From positions 3,437-23,480 of the forward strand of contig JAHFFL010000001.1 of NCBI GenBank assembly GCA_023247955.1: a stretch of 20,044 nucleotides of DNA, written 5' to 3'. This DNA is from Candidatus Omnitrophota bacterium. Its GTDB lineage: Bacteria; Omnitrophota; Gorgyraeia; 2-02-FULL-51-18. The translations under genes were made by a program, and so were the position numbers. Positions 7,057-15,691 of this stretch are shown here, in pieces. Below the pieces are notes generated by a model that was not told the DNA's origin, did no database searches, and saw only the letters and a program-made list of their open reading frames with translations. How positions within the stretch are numbered: position 1 is the first letter of the stretch; each line of letters opens with the position of its first letter.

Positions 7057-8103
7057 TTAAAAATACTCTTGGACAAACTCCATGGCTTTTTCCTTCACGT
7101 CGCCGAGAAGCCCTTTTTCCCGCCTGAGCAAAGGCGCTTTTTTCTCCAACTCTTCAGCGACGCCTACCAAGCCCACCAGCGACGCCAGGCGCGGCTGGTC
7201 AAATTTCGGGATTCCCACCGCAGCCGCGACAAACACCGGCGCTGAAAAATTTTCTTTGATCCGCTTTAGTGCCTCTTCGTCCGAGGCCCGGTCTCCGGCA
7301 ACAAGGATTTGTTCCGTCGCTTCCGGAGAAGCCATTAGCTCTTTCACGTCGGCGGCCAAATTCTTTCCGGCCTCGCTACGGTCGGCGGCAGTGGCCCTGA
7401 TCCGGAGTCCCTGAATGCCGCCATTTTTAAAAACGAGTGTTGTTGTGAGGTCGTCCCCGAAATCGACGATTACCCTTCTTCGCCTCCGGTCACCTTTGGG
7501 CAATACACCGTAAGCCGTGGACCATGCGGAGACCACCGGTACCGATTTCGCGAGGCCGGCGCGCTCCATGATTTTTTTCCATGCGTCGCAAAGTTCCGCA
7601 CGGGCCAGCAAAAAATAAACGGAGACATCCAACTGCTGCCCAAACACCCCCACGGGATTTTCGACGGGATCCTTCTGGTCTATCAAATACCCCGTGTCTA
7701 CCGCATAAACGATGCGTTCATAAAAATTGGCTACCCTGCGTTCTGCCATCTGTCTGGCTTCGTTCACCGCACGCGAATTAATTTCGCCCTCACCGACAAG
7801 ACAGGCAGAACCACAGGAGGCGGAACCCTGCAGGAGGATGTCCTCCAAATTAAAATAAAGCGTGTCTATCCTGACCCCCGCAGAACGCTGGGCCTTGGCT
7901 ACGGCATCGACCACCGATTCGACCGCATCCCCCAAAAGCACGATGCCTTCCGGCCCGACGCCTCTTGACGGCGCCTCACCCCCTCCGAGCACGCGCACGC
8001 TGCCGTCGTCTCTTTTTTCCACGCACAGCACGGTCACCGTCTGGGCGCCAAAATCCAGCACCGACAATACGCGACGGGAAATCAGTTTCTTAATAAAGTT
8101 CAC
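7057..8103 (-). CDS. ftsA: FtsA-like actin-fold division protein, divergent and short
   Basis: FtsA is a membrane-bound actin homologue that anchors FtsZ and recruits the divisome. This 348-residue version is clearly shorter than E. coli FtsA (420). The FtsA-specific 1C subdomain is recognisable (about 82-170: [37 protein letters not shown]), as is a final amphipathic helix (331-348, ending EFVQEYF) that would bind membrane. The phosphate loops are degenerate: [10 protein letters not shown] (15-24) and VDFGDDLTT (213-221) in place of the usual D-x-G-G-G-T. Only about 50 residues separate the second loop from the adenosine-site remnant VAGD (268-271), where about 120 are usual, so subdomain 2B seems missing. 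The GTG start at 8103 overlaps the ftsQ stop by 4 bases. No ftsZ follows. A more general PilM/FtsA-type protein is the alternative, but position and 1C favour FtsA. Confidence 0.8.
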   Translation of the reverse strand: MNFIKKLISRRVLSVLDFGAQTVTVLCVEKRDDGSVRVLGGGEAPSRGVGPEGIVLLGDAVESVVDAVAKAQRSAGVRIDTLYFNLEDILLQGSASCGSACLVGEGEINSRAVNEARQMAERRVANFYERIVYAVDTGYLIDQKDPVENPVGVFGQQLDVSVYFLLARAELCDAWKKIMERAGLAKSVPVVSAWSTAYGVLPKGDRRRRRVIVDFGDDLTTTLVFKNGGIQGLRIRATAADRSEAGKNLAADVKELMASPEATEQILVAGDRASDEEALKRIKENFSAPVFVAAAVGIPKFDQPRLASLVGLVGVAEELEKKAPLLRREKGLLGDVKEKAMEFVQEYF

Positions 8104-8909
8104 TTCGAACCAACGATGACGTCGTCAAACCGGAGGTCGATGTAATGAATGGCGGATGGGTCCAGTTCTATGGTCTTCAGGGTTTGGTCCAAAATTTTGA
8201 GCCGGTCGATAAAATGGCCGTCGCCCATGCGAATCTCGATGAGCCCGTCCACGACCAAGACGATGTTTTTGCGGTCCGAAATATCTACTTTCGTCAGCGT
8301 GTGTTTTTTTAAAATGTTCGATCGTTTGACGATCTCCGCCATTTTCATTGCCTTCACGGTATTGGAGTCCCTGAGCGCGGATCCCACGCTCAGGCCTCCG
8401 GGAGGCGCCGGGGCCCCCTGAATAATGGTCAGATTTCTGAACGGCACGGGGCTTGATCCGGGGAGAAGGATAAGGTCCTTATCCACCTGCAGGTATCTGG
8501 AAAATGCCACCTGCGCCACCGGCGTGCGCCGCTTTAGCGTCACCTCGATACGGTTGGGCAACACGCGCCGCACCAGCACTTCTTTAAACTCGGGGTGCTT
8601 TCTTTTAATCACCTGCTGGACATTCACAAGATCCAGCGTGACCAGGTTCTCGTCCCTCCGGAGCTCGCAAAAACGAAACGCTTGTTCCTGCGATAACAGC
8701 CCGCTATTCAAAATTTTGACCTCGGTCAACCGAAAAGTCGGTGAATTCAACGCATAAGCGACCACGCCCCCCAGAAGCACCCCCACCGCCGTAAGCGAAA
8801 GAATATAAGGAAGCGAGGTGATTGTGAATCTTTTCAAGCCGCCGCCGGCCTTCAAATAAAGATTATTGGCGCCGATCTTTTTTCTCAGCCGACTCTTTAA
8901 AGGTTTCAT
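8100..8909 (-). CDS. ftsQ: Cell division protein FtsQ/DivIB
   Basis: The 269-residue bitopic protein has a basic cytoplasmic tail (residues 1-30), one membrane segment (about 33-54, LPYILSLTAVGVLLGGVVAYAL), a POTRA domain beginning FRLTEVKI and a C-terminal beta domain ending [17 protein letters not shown]. The VRRVLPNRIEVTLKRRTPVAQV text joining the two domains is the most conserved FtsQ stretch. FtsQ links early and late divisome proteins through FtsB/FtsL and the septal synthase. A strong ribosome binding site (GGAGGGG) precedes the ATG, which overlaps the ddl stop by 4 bases; its own stop overlaps ftsA. Its place between ddl and ftsA is the classical dcw position. Confidence 0.94.
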   Translation of the reverse strand: MKPLKSRLRKKIGANNLYLKAGGGLKRFTITSLPYILSLTAVGVLLGGVVAYALNSPTFRLTEVKILNSGLLSQEQAFRFCELRRDENLVTLDLVNVQQVIKRKHPEFKEVLVRRVLPNRIEVTLKRRTPVAQVAFSRYLQVDKDLILLPGSSPVPFRNLTIIQGAPAPPGGLSVGSALRDSNTVKAMKMAEIVKRSNILKKHTLTKVDISDRKNIVLVVDGLIEIRMGDGHFIDRLKILDQTLKTIELDPSAIHYIDLRFDDVIVGSK

Positions 8910-9865
8910 GTCCGCCCCTCCACGGCAAAAGGACGCTCCCGTTCAAGCGAGCTCTGCCAAGACAGGTCTAAGATTCTAACACAAAGATCGGGAAAATCGA
9001 TGCCTTGAGCCTTGGCGGCTTTGGGCAATAAACTCTTGCCTGTAAGGCCCGGAATCGTATTGACTTCCAAGACATAAGGCCTCTGGTCCGCCCCCCAAAT
9101 GATGTCCGCGCGGCCCATAACCTCACAACCGAGAAGCCCATAGGCCTTAAGCGCCGCGGCCGTGACTGCCCGAGCCGAATCCGCTTCAAGCGTTGCCGGG
9201 ACTTCATAACGTGTTTTGGAATCCTTGTATTTGGCTTCGTAATCGTAAAAATCTCTCTTGGCAATCACCTCTACCACCGGAAGCGGTTCCCCTCCCAGGA
9301 TGCCGACCGTGAGCTCGCGGCCCCGGATGTGCTGTTCCACCAGCACCGTGTCCGAATAGCGAAACGCCTCCGCACAGGCCGCCTCAAAACCGCGCTGCTC
9401 CGAGACAATGCTGATCCCGACGCTCGACCCTGCCGACGCGGGTTTCACAACCAGAGGAAAGGAAATGCCGTCGTGGCCGCGGGCTTCTTCGGCCTTCTTC
9501 AAAATCACAAAAGAAGGGACAGTCAGCCCCGCGTCCCGGAAAAGCGGCTGCGCCTTGGATTTGTCAAAAGCGATGTGGCTGGCCGCAGCCGGCGAACCGG
9601 TGTAGCGGATTCCCACCGCATCCAGCAGGGTTTGGACGGTGCCGTCTTCACCGAAAGTCCCGTGCAGCGCGAGAAACGCGAAAGAAACGTTCTCCTTTTT
9701 TAATTCGTTCAAGAAATCGCCGATCGCGTCTACCAGGCGCACCTTAAAACCCCTCGAGGTCAAGGCATCGAACACGGCCTTTCCCGAAATCAGCGAGATC
9801 TCCCTTTCACAAGAAAGTCCGCCGGCAAGCACCGCGATATTTTCGTTCCGCCATCCGGGTTTCAT
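8906..9865 (-). CDS. ddl: D-alanine--D-alanine ligase
   Basis: The 319-residue ATP-grasp enzyme makes the D-Ala-D-Ala dipeptide that MurF adds to the stem peptide. Key elements are GGLSCEREISL (15-25), HGTFGEDG (69-76), the ATP-binding KPASAGSSVG (141-150), YDYEAKY (207-213) and EVNTIPG (267-273) with the magnesium-binding glutamate and asparagine. The tyrosine of YDYEAKY is the type found in true D-Ala-D-Ala ligases rather than D-Ala-D-lactate ligases, so vancomycin resistance by altered termini is not suggested. The ATG overlaps the murC-murB stop (ATGA), with GAGG about 10 bases upstream; ftsQ overlaps its end by 4 bases. Confidence 0.96.
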   Translation of the reverse strand: MKPGWRNENIAVLAGGLSCEREISLISGKAVFDALTSRGFKVRLVDAIGDFLNELKKENVSFAFLALHGTFGEDGTVQTLLDAVGIRYTGSPAAASHIAFDKSKAQPLFRDAGLTVPSFVILKKAEEARGHDGISFPLVVKPASAGSSVGISIVSEQRGFEAACAEAFRYSDTVLVEQHIRGRELTVGILGGEPLPVVEVIAKRDFYDYEAKYKDSKTRYEVPATLEADSARAVTAAALKAYGLLGCEVMGRADIIWGADQRPYVLEVNTIPGLTGKSLLPKAAKAQGIDFPDLCVRILDLSWQSSLERERPFAVEGRT

Positions 9866-12123
9866 AAAATTTCAACCTCGGTCTCAAGCTTCACCCCAAA
9901 TTTTTCGGCCACTCCCGCCCGCACCTCCTCGATCAAGCGCTTCACGTCACCGGAGGCAGCGCCCCCCAGGTTGACGATGAAATTCGCATGCTTCTCCGAC
10001 ACTTGAGCATTCCCCATTCTTTTCCCTTTAAAGCCGGCAAGCTCAATCAAGCGGCCGCTGGCGAGACCGGGCGGCTCAGGATTCTTAAACATGCAACCGG
10101 CGCTTGGATGCCAAAGGTCCTGGGTCCTGGCGCGGTAATTGTGGTATTCACCCATCTTTCGCTCCGTGACAGTCCTGTCCGCGCGAGGCAAAAGAAAACT
10201 CGCCTCTACGATAAACGAGTCCCGCAAACCCGATCCGCGGTAACGAAAAGGGATTTCGCGGCGTTTCAGCAAACGTTCCTCACCGTCAAGGCCGATGACG
10301 CGCACGGAGTCCACAATAGAATCCACGGACTCACCGTGGCTCCCGGCATTCATCGCGACAGCGCCTCCAACATTGCCCGGAATACCCAGCAAAAATTCAA
10401 AACCGCCGAACCCGTGCTCAAGCGCGAACGGCATCAAAACGGAATTCGGCACGCCGGCGCCCGCGACAATCTTCCCGTCTCTCATTTCAAGACGCTTAAA
10501 AAACGGGGCGCTCAAATGAATAGCGGCCGCGCGCAGCCCCTCGTCGGGCGGCAAGAGATTGCTTCCCAAGCCGAATGCAAACACCGGGATCTGTCGCCGG
10601 CAGCACGCGCGTAATGCCTCTTTTAAATCCTCGCTATCCTCCGGCTCCATCCAATAATCCACCGGCCCTCCCACTTTAAGCGAGGTATGCTTCGACAGCA
10701 GTTCGTCACGCTTGACTTTGCCGCGCACGCGACTAAAAATCCCGCCGGCCTCGCGCGCCCTCAACCCGTCGGAGATTTCCATGGCAACGCGGTATATATC
10801 GCCAGCGCCCATCGCGATCACAAGATCCCCCGGCCGCATCTCGGCGCGCAAGGTATCGACCACTTTGTCCCTCTCGACAAAAACCGCGCTCGGATGTCCC
10901 GCCTCCCTCACGACGCGGCAAAGGGCATCCCCGCTGACTCCGGGCCTCGGCATTTCGCTGGCGGCATAAATGTCCGTGACGATCAGCTTATCGGCATCGC
11001 CGAAACTGCCGGCGAAATCCTGGAGCAACACTTCGGTGCGCGTATACCGGTGGGGTTGGAACAGCGCGACGATTCTTTTACGCTTGAGCGCCCGCGCGGC
11101 AAAAAGCGTATTTTTGATCTCGGTCGGGTGATGCGCGTAATCATCAACGACAAGAAAACGGCTGTCCTCATAAGCGATGTCAAAACGCCTTCCGGTCCCC
11201 TCGTATTTCCCAAGGGCCTCGGCGATCGTCTCAAACCGAATGCCGAGCCGCAGCCCGACGGCGGCGGCGGCCAGCGCGTTGAGGACATTGTGCCGGCCGA
11301 TGATTTTCATGCGCACGGGCCCGAGACAACGTCCGTCGCTCCACACGCTAAACGAGACCCCGCGCGTGCCGCCGGGGCATTCGATGATATCGGCGGCGCG
11401 AATCGGCGCGGAGTCGCCAAGACCGTACAGCGTATTTTTCTCCGACGCCTCGCGCGAGAAACGCAGAACCGTCGCGTCGTCGGCGCATCCGAACCATTCC
11501 CCTCCCGGGACCAGACGCCGGATAAAGGCGCGGTAAGCGTCTTCGACCTTATCCAACGTTTGAAAATGGTCCATGTGCTCTTTTTCAATGTTTGTGATGA
11601 TCTCGATTGAAGGAGAAAAATTCAAAAATGAGGAGTCGCTCTCGTCGGCCTCGATCACGATTTCACGGCCGCGGCCGCACACGGCGTTTCCGCCGAAAGA
11701 GGCGACGATCCCGCCGACGACAATCGACGGATCTCGGCCCGCTTCCCTCAACACCATGCCGACCAGCGCGGTCGTGGTGGTCTTGCCGTGAGTGCCGGTC
11801 ACGGCGATCGTGAACTTGTCTTTGCAGATTTCGGCAAGCGCCTCGGCCCGGTGAACGATCTTCAAACCTCGGCGGCGCGCCTCGGCCCTCTCGACATGGT
11901 CTTCCTTAATCGACGAAGAATAAACCACAAGGTCCGCGCCATCAAGATTGGCGGGTCCATGCCCCACAAAAATCCGCGCGCCCGCGCTCTCCAGCGGCTC
12001 AAGAATCTCGGTCTTCTTCAAATCACTGCCCTGTACCGAAAAGCCCGACGCCAAATACATGCGGGCGATGCCGCTCATGCCGATTCCGCCGATGCCGATA
12101 AAGTGTATGGTTTTAACACTCAT
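9862..12123 (-). CDS. murCB: Fused UDP-N-acetylmuramate--L-alanine ligase / UDP-N-acetylenolpyruvoylglucosamine reductase (MurC-MurB)
   Basis: One 753-residue frame holds two enzymes. Residues 1-455 are MurC: the nucleotide-binding start HFIGIGGIGMSGIA, the ATP loop GTHGKTTTT (110-118), EADESD, HMDHF and DDYAHHP (327-333); it adds L-Ala to UDP-MurNAc. Residues 470-753 are MurB, the FAD/NADPH reductase that makes UDP-MurNAc one step earlier: GLGSNLL (518-524), GIPGNVGGAVAMNAG (580-594), FRYRGS, SAGCMFKNP (674-682) and a terminal ETEVEIL. The compact layout resembles type II MurB. Cys677 stands where E. coli has the proton-donor serine; I believe cysteine occurs in other MurBs. The short basic linker (455-470) leaves both domains full length. 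The ATG overlaps the murG stop by 11 bases. The fusion couples consecutive steps, in reverse domain order. Confidence 0.96.
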   Translation of the reverse strand: MSVKTIHFIGIGGIGMSGIARMYLASGFSVQGSDLKKTEILEPLESAGARIFVGHGPANLDGADLVVYSSSIKEDHVERAEARRRGLKIVHRAEALAEICKDKFTIAVTGTHGKTTTTALVGMVLREAGRDPSIVVGGIVASFGGNAVCGRGREIVIEADESDSSFLNFSPSIEIITNIEKEHMDHFQTLDKVEDAYRAFIRRLVPGGEWFGCADDATVLRFSREASEKNTLYGLGDSAPIRAADIIECPGGTRGVSFSVWSDGRCLGPVRMKIIGRHNVLNALAAAAVGLRLGIRFETIAEALGKYEGTGRRFDIAYEDSRFLVVDDYAHHPTEIKNTLFAARALKRKRIVALFQPHRYTRTEVLLQDFAGSFGDADKLIVTDIYAASEMPRPGVSGDALCRVVREAGHPSAVFVERDKVVDTLRAEMRPGDLVIAMGAGDIYRVAMEISDGLRAREAGGIFSRVRGKVKRDELLSKHTSLKVGGPVDYWMEPEDSEDLKEALRACCRRQIPVFAFGLGSNLLPPDEGLRAAAIHLSAPFFKRLEMRDGKIVAGAGVPNSVLMPFALEHGFGGFEFLLGIPGNVGGAVAMNAGSHGESVDSIVDSVRVIGLDGEERLLKRREIPFRYRGSGLRDSFIVEASFLLPRADRTVTERKMGEYHNYRARTQDLWHPSAGCMFKNPEPPGLASGRLIELAGFKGKRMGNAQVSEKHANFIVNLGGAASGDVKRLIEEVRAGVAEKFGVKLETEVEIL

Positions 12124-13186
12124 GCGTTTTGCCCGCTAGGGTCTCTTCGATAAAACAAGCCAGCGCCCGCCTGGCGCCACTGGTTTGATTGTCCACCGTT
12201 TCAGCCGACACTTCCCGAGAATCCGCCGGCCGGTTCTTGCTTAAAAAAGATTGAAGCAGGGCCGCCAACTTCTCCGGCGTCAGCCCGCTTTGCTCGGCGA
12301 CCAGCGCCTCATGGGTTTGGCTGAAAACCCGGGCGTTCAAACGTTGATGCCCATCACCGTGGGGGTAAGGAACCAAAATCGCCGGGATTTGGCGGGCGCT
12401 GATCTCGGCCAAGAATGTGGCCCCCGCGCGGCCCAGGGAAAAATCCGCAGCACTGTAAGCCAGGTCCATGCGGTCAAAAAAAGAGTAGGCCCTGCAAACA
12501 AACCCCGCCTCGCGGCATCGGGCCTCGGACTCCGTCGGCGACATCTTGCCACACAGATGCAGCGCTTGCATGCGTTCTTTAAAATCCTTCCCGAGAAACG
12601 GCAGGCCCCCCAAAAACAGACTGTTTATCGACTCGGCTCCCTGGCTTCCGCCGAGCACCAAAAGTGTCTTTTTATCTCCGGAAAAAGAAAAAAAATCGAG
12701 CGCCTCTTTCCGCCGGGCGCTCTCCACCATCCGCCGTATCGGATTCCCCGTCACGCGCGCGTTCTTGAACCGCGGCAAATACCCCCTGCTTTCCTCAAAG
12801 CTGAGCGCCACACCGTCCGCGATACGGCAAAGGAGCCGGTTCGCCCTTCCGGGAAACACATTCTGTTCATGAATCAATGTCTTAAGACCCAGACATTTGG
12901 CCGCCGCCAGAGCCGGCACCGACGCATACCCGCCGAACCCGACCACCAACTGCGGCTGCTCGGCCGCGAGAACCCGCCACGCCCGAAAAAAATCCGTCAG
13001 CGGCTTTCTATCCAGCCGCACGATTCTTTCCTGGCCTAGCGTTTTAAAAATCGACTCCTCGATTCTTTTTTTTCCGCAAAAGTAAATGATCTCGGCCTTG
13101 GGATGGCGCTCCTTGAGCTCCTCGGCCGCGCTGACTGCGGGGAAGATGTGGCCGCCGCTGCCTCCGCAGGCCAAAACAATTTTCAT
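12113..13186 (-). CDS. murG: UDP-GlcNAc--undecaprenyl-PP-MurNAc-pentapeptide GlcNAc transferase
   Basis: MurG turns lipid I into lipid II at the inner face of the cytoplasmic membrane. The 357-residue GT-B fold shows the first glycine loop GGSGGHIFPA near the N-terminus, the second VGFGGYASVPAL, HEQNVFPGRANRLL, the third loop LGGSQGAESIN, GRAGATFLAEI and PYPHGDGHQRLNAR. ATG 13186 is chosen over an upstream in-frame start at 13252 because the family begins MKIVLACGG, and the extra 22 codons would run into ftsW. GAGAGGGA lies upstream in the 16-base gap after ftsW. The C-terminus overlaps murC by 11 bases. Confidence 0.96.
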   Translation of the reverse strand: MKIVLACGGSGGHIFPAVSAAEELKERHPKAEIIYFCGKKRIEESIFKTLGQERIVRLDRKPLTDFFRAWRVLAAEQPQLVVGFGGYASVPALAAAKCLGLKTLIHEQNVFPGRANRLLCRIADGVALSFEESRGYLPRFKNARVTGNPIRRMVESARRKEALDFFSFSGDKKTLLVLGGSQGAESINSLFLGGLPFLGKDFKERMQALHLCGKMSPTESEARCREAGFVCRAYSFFDRMDLAYSAADFSLGRAGATFLAEISARQIPAILVPYPHGDGHQRLNARVFSQTHEALVAEQSGLTPEKLAALLQSFLSKNRPADSREVSAETVDNQTSGARRALACFIEETLAGKTHEC

Positions 13187-13202
13187 CGGAATCCCGTCCC
13201 TC

Positions 13203-14327
13203 TCACAAGGGCTCCGCGGCCGTCCCATCTTCCGCCAAATTCCGCCTTGCAATATTCAGCAGCAGGCCCACGGTAACCAGGTTGGCCAAAAGCGCCGAAC
13301 CGCCGTAACTGATAAAAGGCAATGACAAGCCCTTGGTCGGCAAGGCCCCGATGCTGACGCCGATATTGATGACCGTCTGCAAACCGATTAGACTCACGAG
13401 CCCGAGCGCAAGCAGCTGAGAAAAAAAATCTTTGGACCGGAAGACAATCACCATTCCCGCGAAGATAAACACGATAAACAGAAGAATCACGCAAGCCGCG
13501 CCGACAAAACCCAGCTCTTCCCCGATAATAGAAAAGATAAAGTCCGTGTGGGATTGGGGGAGATAAAAAAGTTTCTGCTGGGAGCGGCCGAGCCCGACAC
13601 CGAAAAGCCCGCCGGAGCCCAGCGCAAGAAACGACTGGATAATCTGAAAACCCACGCCGCGCGGGTCATTCCAGGGATTGACAAACGCGATCAGCCGCTT
13701 GCGGCGATACGATTTGGTGAGCATCGCGGCCAAAAGAAGCGGGATACCAGACAAAAAAATGGTGACCAGGTGCGCAATGCGGAAACCGGCTGCAAAAAAC
13801 ATGATGAGCGCAACGAACACGACCGTTGCCGCCGTGCCGAGATCCGGCTGCCGGAAAACCAGTCCCGCGCAAAGTCCCAAAACGCAAAGCGCGGGGAAAA
13901 CCGTCTTCTTTAAATCGACGAGCTGCTCTTTCTTTCTCGCCAAAAAGTCGGCCATATAAAAAATCAACGCGATCTTCAGGTATTCCGAGGGTTGGAAGCT
14001 GAAACCCAGTACGCGAAACCAGCGCCTGGCGCCACCGGTCGCATGGCCCACATGCGGCACAAGCACGAGCACCAGCAGTGCCAATCCCACGCCAAGGATA
14101 GGACGCGCATGCCTTCTCAAGCGCTGAGTGTCCACGGCCGATGCCCACTTCGCAAGGACCGCGCCGATGAGCAAATACACCAGATGCCGCTTCAAAAAAT
14201 AAGTGGTGTCCTTCATATTATCTAGCGCATAAATTGCGCTGGCGCTGTAAATCATCACAAGGCCGAGTGACAAGAGAATCGCGCATGACCCGAAGAGCAA
14301 CACGCGGGCCTTTCTCAGGGCTTCCAT
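13203..14327 (-). CDS. ftsW: Septal peptidoglycan glycosyltransferase FtsW (SEDS family)
   Basis: The 374-residue polytopic protein of the SEDS family polymerises lipid II at the septum together with its partner transpeptidase FtsI, whose end lies at the right of this window. About ten hydrophobic segments are visible. SEDS signatures include GARRWFRVLGFSFQPSEYLK, FRQPDLGTA, NPWNDPRGVGFQ, the SHTDFIFSIIGEELG loop holding the conserved (probably catalytic) aspartate, and ALPTKGLSLPFISYGGS. Its place between murD and murG distinguishes FtsW from the related RodA. GGAGAGGA stands about 9 bases before the ATG, and the murD stop is 4 bases away. Confidence 0.95.
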   Translation of the reverse strand: MEALRKARVLLFGSCAILLSLGLVMIYSASAIYALDNMKDTTYFLKRHLVYLLIGAVLAKWASAVDTQRLRRHARPILGVGLALLVLVLVPHVGHATGGARRWFRVLGFSFQPSEYLKIALIFYMADFLARKKEQLVDLKKTVFPALCVLGLCAGLVFRQPDLGTAATVVFVALIMFFAAGFRIAHLVTIFLSGIPLLLAAMLTKSYRRKRLIAFVNPWNDPRGVGFQIIQSFLALGSGGLFGVGLGRSQQKLFYLPQSHTDFIFSIIGEELGFVGAACVILLFIVFIFAGMVIVFRSKDFFSQLLALGLVSLIGLQTVINIGVSIGALPTKGLSLPFISYGGSALLANLVTVGLLLNIARRNLAEDGTAAEPL

Positions 14328-14331
14328 GAAA

Positions 14332-15690
14332 CTACATCCTCTCCGTTTTCAATTCCTCGAAGATCCGTTTAAACACCTCCCCCCTCTCCTCGAACGAGGT
14401 GAATTGATCGAAACTCGTGCACATCGGGGACAACAGCACGGAGTCGCCCGGCGACGCGAGCGCGAACGCGCGCCGCACCGCGCGCCCGAAATCCTGCTCA
14501 AGCTCAAAACGTCTGAAGTCCCGCCATGAATCCGCGATCTTCTGCCGCGCCTCGCCGTAAAGCACCGCCGCTTTGGCCTTTTGCTCCAGGAGGTCCTCGA
14601 TTTCCGCGAACGATACTCCTTTATCGCGTCCGCCGGCGATCAAAACAAGCGGCGTCGCCAGCGAAAGCACGGCCGCCCTAGTGCTTCCGATGGTCGTGGA
14701 TTTTGAATCGTTGAAAAAGCACACCCCCCGAATCTCACCCAGCGGCTCAAGACGGTGTTCGAGCGTCCGAAAACCGTCTAATGTGTTCTGAATCGTTTCC
14801 GGGCGTCCTCCCAAGGCCGTCCAGGCCGCGCAGGCCGCAAGCGCGTTCTCAAGGTTGTGGCTTCCGCTTAGCCGAAAATGATGCGTCGTCGCGAGCCGCA
14901 GCTCGCGGCCGTTTTCTTTCCAAATAATCTCACCGGCTCTCCAGAACACCCCTTGCTTGAGCAAATCCTTGCTGTAAAAAATGACGCGGGACGCCGCTTT
15001 CTTTGCCATCGCACGCACCACCGTGTCGTCGTAATTCAAAACCAACGTGTCGCGCGGCGTCTGATTCAAAAAAATCCTCTCCTTGGCCTCCCGATAACGG
15101 TCCATCGTCAAATGCCTGTCTAAATGATTGGGGCTGAGGTTGAGCACCACGGCCAGCTGTGAATGAAAATGGGGGCTATCTTCGAGCTGGAACGAGCTCA
15201 GTTCGACCACTACGGTCGTACGGGAATCGATTTGCGCAAGGGCGTCCAAAAAAGAAAAGCCGACGTTGCCACAAAGCACGCTTTTACGTCCTGCATCTTG
15301 AATCATGCGGTGAATCAAATGGCAAGTGGTCGTCTTTCCGTTGGAACCGGTCACGGCCACCATGGTCCCGGGGCAGGCGGAGGCCGCCAGTTCTACTTCG
15401 CTGATAATCGGAATGTCCCGCTTCCGGGCGGTTTGGAGTGGCAGACTGCTTTTGGGGACGCCGGGACTGGTGACCACGAGCTCACTGCCCTTGAGGAATG
15501 TCTCCGTGTGGCCGCCCATCTCGACGCGCGCGCCCATCTTCTCAAGATGGCCGGCATTCTCAAGAATATTTTTTTCGCATGAACGTTCGGTGAGCCACAC
15601 CTCGGCCCCTTGCGCGAGCAAAAACTTCGCGGACGCGAGCCCGCTTTTTCCCAGGCCGATGACGGTTACCTTTTTCCCTTTGAGAGTCAT
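14332..15690 (-). CDS. murD: UDP-N-acetylmuramoyl-L-alanine--D-glutamate ligase
   Basis: The cytoplasmic Mur ligase adds D-Glu to UDP-MurNAc-L-Ala. The 452 residues contain an N-terminal Rossmann-like domain (VTVIGLGKSGLASA, 8-21), the ATP loop GSNGKTTT (115-122), ELSSFQLE, NHLDRH, the YREAKERIF lysine that is carbamylated in this family, and a C-terminal domain with NDSKSTT and LIAGGRDKG, which are typical of MurD rather than MurC/E/F. Length and motifs are normal. The start codon comes one base after the mraY stop (TGAGATG), with no clear ribosome binding site, so coupling to mraY is likely; ftsW follows after 4 bases. Confidence 0.96.
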   Translation of the reverse strand: MTLKGKKVTVIGLGKSGLASAKFLLAQGAEVWLTERSCEKNILENAGHLEKMGARVEMGGHTETFLKGSELVVTSPGVPKSSLPLQTARKRDIPIISEVELAASACPGTMVAVTGSNGKTTTCHLIHRMIQDAGRKSVLCGNVGFSFLDALAQIDSRTTVVVELSSFQLEDSPHFHSQLAVVLNLSPNHLDRHLTMDRYREAKERIFLNQTPRDTLVLNYDDTVVRAMAKKAASRVIFYSKDLLKQGVFWRAGEIIWKENGRELRLATTHHFRLSGSHNLENALAACAAWTALGGRPETIQNTLDGFRTLEHRLEPLGEIRGVCFFNDSKSTTIGSTRAAVLSLATPLVLIAGGRDKGVSFAEIEDLLEQKAKAAVLYGEARQKIADSWRDFRRFELEQDFGRAVRRAFALASPGDSVLLSPMCTSFDQFTSFEERGEVFKRIFEELKTERM

Positions 15691-15691
15691 C

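Noticed and set aside
10687..11610. Rightward open frame of 307 codons opposite murC
   Set aside because: Antisense to the MurC domain, with no family features; explained by codon bias on the other strand.
13187..13252. Extended murG start at 13252
   Set aside because: The added residues are encoded by the end of ftsW and precede the universal MurG N-terminus.
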